Below are positions 7,589 through 9,986 of a stretch of 9,986 nucleotides of DNA, piece by piece. The position numbers and the translations under genes are program-made. This DNA comes from JACRNA01 sp964366335 (GTDB lineage Bacteria > Patescibacteriota > Microgenomatia > CAZETR01 > Amesbacteraceae), in assembly GCA_964366335.1 (NCBI GenBank), contig CAYITQ010000028.1:1-9986 (forward strand). The letters are read 5' to 3'. Below the pieces are notes generated by a model that was given only the letters and a program-made list of their open reading frames with translations, was not told the origin of the DNA and did no database searches. Every line of letters begins with the position of its first letter. Position 1 is the stretch's first letter.

Positions 7589-7753
7589 TCAAAATATGGT
7601 CTTAATCATTTTTCTAGTTACAGGTTCACCTTCAAGCTTGAAGGTACGAAAAATCATTTCTGGCATAAATGAACGCAGAAAATCAAGTGCGGTTTTTATA
7701 CCCACGGACTTTTTCTGATATTTTAGATAACTTAATCTAAGTTTATTTTTCAT
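7589..7753 (-). CDS. Small hypothetical protein, 54 aa
   Basis: Not recognised. The frame begins MKNKLRLSYLKYQKK and ends RKMIKTIF at a TGA immediately followed by a second TGA. The product is strongly basic and lacks cysteine or a transmembrane segment. The main support is upstream: a perfect extended -10 box (TGATATAAT, 7768-7760) ends 6 nt before the ATG, the same arrangement as before the 220-aa gene at 8516, which suggests a leaderless mRNA. A perfect 18-bp palindrome (7628-7645) lies in the coding sequence and encodes TFKLEG. It may be a genuine small protein or the remnant of a longer gene. Confidence 0.45.
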   Translation of the reverse strand: MKNKLRLSYLKYQKKSVGIKTALDFLRSFMPEMIFRTFKLEGEPVTRKMIKTIF

Positions 7754-7759
7754 ATTTAA

Positions 7760-7768
7760 ATTATATCA
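7760..7768 (-). promoter_or_regulatory. Extended -10 promoter for the 54-aa gene
   Basis: The minus strand reads TGATATAAT, a perfect TGn-TATAAT extended -10. Six bases separate it from the ATG, so transcription should start at or next to the start codon. No -35 was identified, which extended -10 promoters can tolerate. Confidence 0.65.
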
Positions 7769-7801
7769 TTTATTTCTATCAATGTCGGCAAGTCCCGCTG
7801 T

Positions 7802-7830
7802 GCCCCCCGAAGCTGTAAGCGAAGGAGGGC
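7802..7830. repeat. GC-rich hairpin abutting rpsI-tail copy 2
   Basis: Outer arms GCCCCCC and GGAGGGC (one mismatch), a symmetrical GAA/GAA internal loop, an inner GCT/AGC stem and a GTA loop. It ends at the base just before the 26-bp repeat at 7831. There is no T run, so it is not a normal terminator. Hairpins of the GCCCTCC-GAAG...GGAGGGC type are ones I associate, from memory only, with intergenic repeats in CPR genomes. Confidence 0.65.
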
Positions 7831-7856
7831 CGCCAAAAATCCTCCCCCAAACGCTA
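7831..7856 (+). repeat. 26-bp direct repeat, copy 2 (ectopic rpsI tail)
   Basis: Identical to 7048-7073. In the rpsI frame it reads RQKSSPKR followed by TAG, so it would still end an S9 protein correctly. To the left of the hairpin, TCGGCA and TCCCG echo the rpsI sequence around 7025-7046 with gaps, suggesting a longer, decayed copy interrupted by the hairpin. Its right end overlaps the stop codon of the minus-strand 220-aa gene. Confidence 0.92.
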
Positions 7857-8516
7857 GAGTTTAAGTTTTAAATTTGCATTTGATGCAAGCCACAATGCTC
7901 GAGCAAAACTCTCTGGAGTTTGACCAAATCCCTTTGTAGTTCTACTTACTGACCCCCATTCCGAAGGAAATTCACCGCTTTCTCCATGAGGGTTATCCCA
8001 CTTTACACGAAGATCGTGCTCGTGTCGCTCTTCACCAATGGTTCTTAACACTCTGTCTGCTCGAGCCAGTACTTGGATTGGTGCAACTAATTTAGTTGAT
8101 GATAATGCAAATGAATCTTTCGGATTTCCTTTATATAATTTTCTTTCGTCAAGTTCCAAAATCATCCTTTGAATGTCATCATTATTTTCAGACCGTACGA
8201 TCATAGGTATTGGGTAGGGTGTTCCATCGATATCTGTAAATATTAATACACACTTTGTAAGTGTAACAAAAGTTAATTTGGGTGGTTCTCCTGTTCCCCC
8301 ATTTCCGCGAGGACTTAATTCTGGGCTGTTAAACCAACTTGTTGAGGCATAAGTTAGTCTTATTTTTTTTCTCTCTTCAGGAGTGATTAATCGTTGTGAC
8401 CACTGAAGAATCGCTGTTGGTAATGTGCCTACATTAACAACAAAATCTTTCCCCAGGTTGCTCCAAGGATCACCAGAAACTACGTCAATTTTCTCTGATG
8501 CACTATCTACGCTCAT
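7854..8516 (-). CDS. Hypothetical protein, 220 aa
   Basis: Not recognised. It appears to be a soluble cytoplasmic protein: no signal peptide or membrane helix, and a single cysteine (TKCVLIFTDIDGTPYPIP, about residues 87-104, which reads like a core beta-hairpin). Other visible segments are an N-terminal acidic/Ser stretch, LITPEERKKIRLTYAS, a Gly/Pro-rich linker near 68-78, and a long C-terminal half with many charged residues (RTIGEERHEHDLRVKW). The ATG at 8516 sits 6 nt after a perfect extended -10, so the mRNA should be leaderless. The stop codon (TAG) falls within the ectopic rpsI-tail repeat, so the gene abuts the duplication boundary. It is convergent to the ribosomal operon. Length, promoter and open frame make it likely real; function unknown. 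Confidence 0.75.
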   Translation of the reverse strand: MSVDSASEKIDVVSGDPWSNLGKDFVVNVGTLPTAILQWSQRLITPEERKKIRLTYASTSWFNSPELSPRGNGGTGEPPKLTFVTLTKCVLIFTDIDGTPYPIPMIVRSENNDDIQRMILELDERKLYKGNPKDSFALSSTKLVAPIQVLARADRVLRTIGEERHEHDLRVKWDNPHGESGEFPSEWGSVSRTTKGFGQTPESFARALWLASNANLKLKL

Positions 8517-8522
8517 TTATAA

Positions 8523-8531
8523 ATTATATCA
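8523..8531 (-). promoter_or_regulatory. Extended -10 promoter for the 220-aa gene
   Basis: The minus strand reads TGATATAAT with a 6-nt spacer (TTATAA) to the ATG, matching the 54-aa gene's promoter in both sequence and distance. This implies a leaderless transcript; no Shine-Dalgarno sequence could fit. Confidence 0.7.
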
Positions 8532-8594
8532 TAAAATCGAATCCTTCTACGAATGAAACAACTCTTCATCAAAAATTTTATTAACACATTTTTA

Positions 8595-9017
8595 TCACGA
8601 CCGTGAATTTGTTGTCTTAATTGTGGATAACTTTGAAAGGCCAGGCCTTTTGAGAACTGTTCTGGCAGAAACAGACAGCAGCAATTTTTTCTCTTCTGGT
8701 AAGACTACCCATTTTTCATGCCTCTTTAATGATTCCAAATACACTGGAATCATGGGTACTAATCTAGTACCACAAGAGTAATTGGAAATCACCCACAATT
8801 TTTTGAGGAGTTTAAAAACCCCAAAATATGGTGACTGTCTGACTCTTCTGATACGGTGTTTGAGTGGTAGATTGGGAAGAATTTCCTGTAAATGTTTACG
8901 GCTATACCCCGTAATTTTAGTTAACTTGTTTAAAAGCAGAGTTTTTCCACCTTTTCTGGCTTGCTTGTACTCGGCCGAGAAGGCCCGGACTACTGAAGTT
9001 TTATCTTGTCTTATCAA
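8595..9017 (-). pseudogene. Truncated DDE-type transposase (N-terminal part only)
   Basis: About 140 codons, from a TTG at 9017 preceded by a perfect Shine-Dalgarno sequence AAGGAGGTGA, a better start than the upstream ATG at 9083. Residues 27-47 are a helix-turn-helix (LTKITGYSRKHLQEIL). Residues 67-121 (VFKLLKKLWVISNYSCGTRLVPMIP ... LLSVSARTV) match the conserved N-terminal part of integrase-catalytic-domain (rve, IS481-like) transposases that begin around 'TGYNRKYA' and 'YPCGKRL'. The family then continues into an RNase H-fold catalytic core with DDE residues; here similarity stops at Val121. The remaining 19 codons are encoded by hairpin repeat B, ending in TGA. It therefore lacks the catalytic domain and cannot transpose by itself. 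Family assignment is from remembered motifs. Confidence 0.75.
8598..8651 (+). repeat. CGACCGTGA hairpin repeat, copy B
   Basis: Same order as copy A: CGACCGTGA, six bases, TGTCTTAATTG, TGTGGATAA (8622-8630), then the hairpin AAAGGCC-A-GGCCTTT (8636-8650). Compared with copy A the inner base pair is swapped (C-G for G-C) on both arms, a compensatory change. On the minus strand this repeat forms the end of the transposase-like frame. Confidence 0.85.
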
Positions 9018-9027
9018 GTAAATTTCA

Positions 9028-9066
9028 CCTCCTTGGAAACAGAAAGTCCAACCAACTTTCAGGAGG
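9028..9066 (-). promoter_or_regulatory. Hairpin that buries the transposase Shine-Dalgarno
   Basis: On the minus-strand RNA, CCTCCT (9066-9061) pairs with AGGAGG (9033-9028), the core of the transposase ribosome-binding site. Inside it GAAAGT (9060-9055) pairs with ACTTTC (9047-9042) around a 7-nt loop, leaving an 8-nt asymmetric bulge. Read-through transcripts containing the whole fold would hide the start site, as known for IS10/IS50-type transposases; a transcript starting inside it would not. The plus-strand RNA can form the mirror fold. Confidence 0.5.
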
Positions 9067-9102
9067 ATTTTCTCATGACACAACGAATGGCTTTCAGGAG
9101 GA
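9056..9102 (+). repeat. Duplicated CTTTCAGGAGGA ribosome-binding-site block
   Basis: The 12-mer CTTTCAGGAGGA occurs at 9056-9067 and 9091-9102. Both copies are followed a few bases later by a start-like triplet and similar sequence (ATGACACAACGA and GTGACTCAAATCG). It looks like two successive copies of one gene start, of the kind found upstream of mobile-element genes. Confidence 0.65.
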
Positions 9103-9149
9103 AATTAGGTGACTCAAATCGGGGCTTGACACACATACACACACATTAA
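9075..9149 (+). CDS. Possible 24-aa leader-type ORF
   Basis: ATG with an ideal AGGAGG 8 nt upstream (9061-9066), one of the few strong Shine-Dalgarno sequences in the window. The peptide is basic (MTQRMAFRRKLGDSNRG then LTHIHTH) and ends at TAA 10 nt before the start of the 172-aa gene. It could be a short translated leader or only the broken 5' end of a former gene; the second AGGAGG-GTG block falls inside it. Weakly supported as a functional gene. Confidence 0.3.
   Translation: MTQRMAFRRKLGDSNRGLTHIHTH
9126..9131 (+). promoter_or_regulatory. Candidate -35 box upstream of the 172-aa gene
   Basis: A perfect TTGACA lies 28 nt before the ATG at 9160, followed by an AC-rich run. The -10 is poor: CATTAA-like sequence near 9144-9149 is the best available, at less than ideal spacing. 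Suggestive only. Confidence 0.3.
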
Positions 9150-9159
9150 CATCATTACC

Positions 9160-9678
9160 ATGAGTGAGCTTGGTCATTTAGAATATGATCCAACAGCAAA
9201 ACCCTCCTTTTATTTACATGAGGCGGTGGAATTTCTGGTTGGTATTAAGGATGGGCTAGTTTTAAAATTTACTACGGGTTTATTAAGTGCGGGTTGGCAT
9301 GGTGGGGATCTTCTGGAAGCTTTTGAAGATAGATTTGGATCTAAGAGTGCAAGTTTAGTAACAGCGGTTAAGGTTGTAAAAGGAGATCAGGCAACAATTG
9401 CTATTAATACTGATCAAATTCTCCCGTTTTACGCACTTTATGATATTAGTTCTCTTGATTTTTCTACGGGTAAAATAAATTGTTATGTCAGTCTTGACAC
9501 AGAAGAACCCAAACCTAAAATCATTAAAGCAAATATAAAGTGGGCCCCTAGACCCGGAATTCCCGACGATGTTTTAATATCACAAGGGTTAGCGAATTTA
9601 TTGCAAGTCAAAAACGGCCAGAATATCATAATTTGGGGGATCGATGTGGAGGAATCAGATATTGATTTGGATAAATAA
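9160..9678 (+). CDS. Hypothetical protein, 172 aa
   Basis: Not recognised. An acidic, apparently soluble protein without signal peptide or membrane segments and with one cysteine. The first 50 residues contain alternating hydrophobic stretches (YLHEAVEFLVGIKDGLVLKF) and TTGLLSAGWHGGDLLEAFEDRFG. The middle is predicted by eye to be beta-rich (SLVTAVKVVKGDQATIAINTD, KINCYVSLDTEEPKPKI), and the end is very acidic (DVEESDIDLDK). ATG 9160 is chosen because the coding character begins there; it has no Shine-Dalgarno. The gene lies between the truncated transposase (divergently oriented) and hairpin repeat C, 32 nt beyond its stop. A long open frame with consistent amino-acid make-up supports a real gene; role unknown. 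Confidence 0.7.
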   Translation: MSELGHLEYDPTAKPSFYLHEAVEFLVGIKDGLVLKFTTGLLSAGWHGGDLLEAFEDRFGSKSASLVTAVKVVKGDQATIAINTDQILPFYALYDISSLDFSTGKINCYVSLDTEEPKPKIIKANIKWAPRPGIPDDVLISQGLANLLQVKNGQNIIIWGIDVEESDIDLDK

Positions 9679-9710
9679 TCCAAGAGTTTAACCCTCGCCC
9701 ACTTTTATTT

Positions 9711-9748
9711 CGACCGTGAGAAAAATGTGTTAATTGGAAATTTCCAAT
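9711..9748 (+). repeat. CGACCGTGA hairpin repeat, copy C (diverged)
   Basis: Keeps CGACCGTGA, the same 6-nt spacing, and TGTGTTAATTG (one base different from A and B). It then has a different hairpin: the perfect 16-bp palindrome ATTGGAAATTTCCAAT (9733-9748). The DnaA-like box is absent. It has the same orientation as copies A and B and ends directly against the tRNA-like relic at 9749. Confidence 0.7.
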
Positions 9749-9788
9749 CGGGGCGGGTAGAATTGTTAAGCTTCAGCTAATCCGCCCG
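9749..9788 (+). other. tRNA-like relic or GC-rich hairpin upstream of tRNA-Pro
   Basis: CGGGGCGG followed directly by GTAGAATT matches the first eight bases and the D-loop/D-stem part of the tRNA-Pro gene at 9866, except that nine bases (9874-9882) are missing. It then diverges but ends with CCGCCC (9782-9787), which pairs with GGGCGG (9751-9756). It may be a decayed partial copy of the tRNA or an independent RNA structure. The rest of 9789-9846 holds no gene; a small imperfect hairpin around 9790-9806 is visible. Confidence 0.4.
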
Positions 9789-9846
9789 TGGTGGAAACGG
9801 CCTCCACACGCAAGATCAATTTATTATATCTAATTCAAAAATGTTT

Positions 9847-9855
9847 TGGTAAAAT
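9847..9855 (+). promoter_or_regulatory. Extended -10 promoter for tRNA-Pro
   Basis: TGGTAAAAT fits the TGn-TATAAT extended -10 pattern with one substitution and ends 10 nt before the first tRNA base, so the precursor 5' leader would be only a few nucleotides. No convincing -35. Confidence 0.5.
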
Positions 9856-9865
9856 TGGTGGGGAA

Positions 9866-9936
9866 CGGGGCGGAGTTTGACGGTAGAATTCGCCGATGGG
9901 GTCGGTGAGGATAGAGTTCAATTCTCTACGCCCCGA
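9866..9936 (+). tRNA. tRNA-Pro (anticodon GGG)
   Basis: Cloverleaf folded by hand. Acceptor CGGGGCG/CGCCCCG (9866-9872, 9929-9935) with discriminator A9936. D-arm GTTT/GAAT with a 7-nt loop containing GG. Anticodon stem CGCCG/CGGTG (one G-U) with loop ATGGGGT, so T33, anticodon GGG (9898-9900) and G37. Four-base variable loop. T-arm TAGAG/CTCTA with a perfect TTCAATT loop. The C1-G72 pair and A73 are the bacterial tRNA-Pro identity elements. CCA is not encoded. Odd points: position 8 is G, not T, position 14 is G, not A, and position 48 appears to be A, so the 8-14 and 15-48 tertiary pairs are not standard. At 71 nt it is short. Confidence 0.8.
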
Positions 9937-9945
9937 AAGGGTTGG

Positions 9946-9970
9946 AAAAACCACAGTAATGTGGTTTTTT
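9946..9970 (+). terminator. Strong intrinsic terminator after tRNA-Pro
   Basis: A 10-bp perfect stem (AAAAACCACA / TGTGGTTTTT) with a GTAA loop and a run of six Ts from 9965, starting 9 nt after the tRNA. The A-tract on the other side would let it act in both directions. Confidence 0.92.
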
Positions 9971-9986
9971 CATTTGACTTTGGGTT

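Noticed and set aside
7628..7645. Perfect 18-bp palindrome as an operator
   Set aside because: It lies within the 54-aa coding frame, far from any promoter; no regulator is evident, so it is only noted there.
7589..7753. UGA read-through (recoded UGA) extending the 54-aa frame
   Set aside because: The downstream frame after TGA TGA is open for only about 28 codons through repeat A, and rpsD in the same window uses TGA as a stop.
7782..7871. 30-codon frame through the hairpin and rpsI-tail copy 2
   Set aside because: Reads the repeat in a different frame from rpsI, has no start signals, and is explained by the repeat and hairpin sequences.
7488..8651. Possible replication origin because of two perfect DnaA boxes
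   Set aside because: Only two boxes 1.1 kb apart, both part of a repeated sequence, with no box cluster, dnaA/dnaN genes or unwinding region.
9061..9070. Third, inverted copy of the rpsI tail (AAAATCCTCC on the minus strand)
   Set aside because: Only 10 bp match and they overlap a Shine-Dalgarno-type sequence; chance or functional constraint explains it.
9129..9145. AC-rich dinucleotide run as a functional element
   Set aside because: Short, impure low-complexity sequence; nothing else supports a role.
7488..9748. Integron attC-like recombination sites
   Set aside because: The hairpins lack the GTTRRRY/RYYYAAC core pair and bulge pattern, and there is no intI gene.

Overview
The window looks like a piece of a Candidate Phyla Radiation (Patescibacteria, perhaps Microgenomates-like) chromosome. 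This rests on a compact RNA polymerase/ribosomal protein operon with almost no Shine-Dalgarno sequences, 4- to 32-nt overlaps or gaps of a few bases, a zinc-less S4, and an RpoC of the short type without large lineage inserts. The lineage call is inference from gene content and style; no 16S gene is present.

Layout. (1) 1-7074, plus strand: rpoC (5' end outside the window), rpsL, rpsG, rpsD, rpoA, rplQ, rplM, rpsI. This joins part of a 'str' operon (rpoC-rpsL-rpsG) to part of an 'alpha' operon (rpsD-rpoA-rplQ), followed by the L13/S9 pair. fusA/tuf and rpsM/rpsK, which usually lie around this junction, are absent here, and the junction (4350-4414) holds a 7-bp tandem repeat. The operon may run through an unrecognised 106-residue gene (7077-7397) to a hairpin terminator at 7418-7440. 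(2) 7398-9160: an AT-richer accessory stretch with two minus-strand genes of unknown function (54 and 220 residues). Both are preceded by the same extended -10 box placed so that their mRNAs should be leaderless. It also has an exact 26-bp repeat of the rpsI 3' end, three direct copies of a CGACCGTGA hairpin repeat (the third at 9711), and the N-terminal part of a DDE-type transposase whose family similarity stops where one of those repeats begins. (3) 9160-9986: an unrecognised 172-residue gene, the third CGACCGTGA repeat, a short tRNA-like relic, and a tRNA-Pro(GGG) gene with its own promoter and strong terminator.

Functionally the first 7 kb makes the catalytic and assembly subunits of RNA polymerase together with proteins of the 30S and 50S subunits, so transcription and translation capacity would be co-expressed. 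The most unusual material lies just downstream. The 3' end of rpsI, including codons for its last eight residues and a stop, is found again 783 bp away, and repeat-bounded unknown genes are stacked behind it. This resembles repeated integration or recombination at the end of an essential gene, but no complete recombinase is present. Other points worth checking are a non-canonical RpoC trigger loop lacking the usual His, a transposase Shine-Dalgarno sequence buried in a hairpin, and a tRNA-Pro with non-standard core bases.
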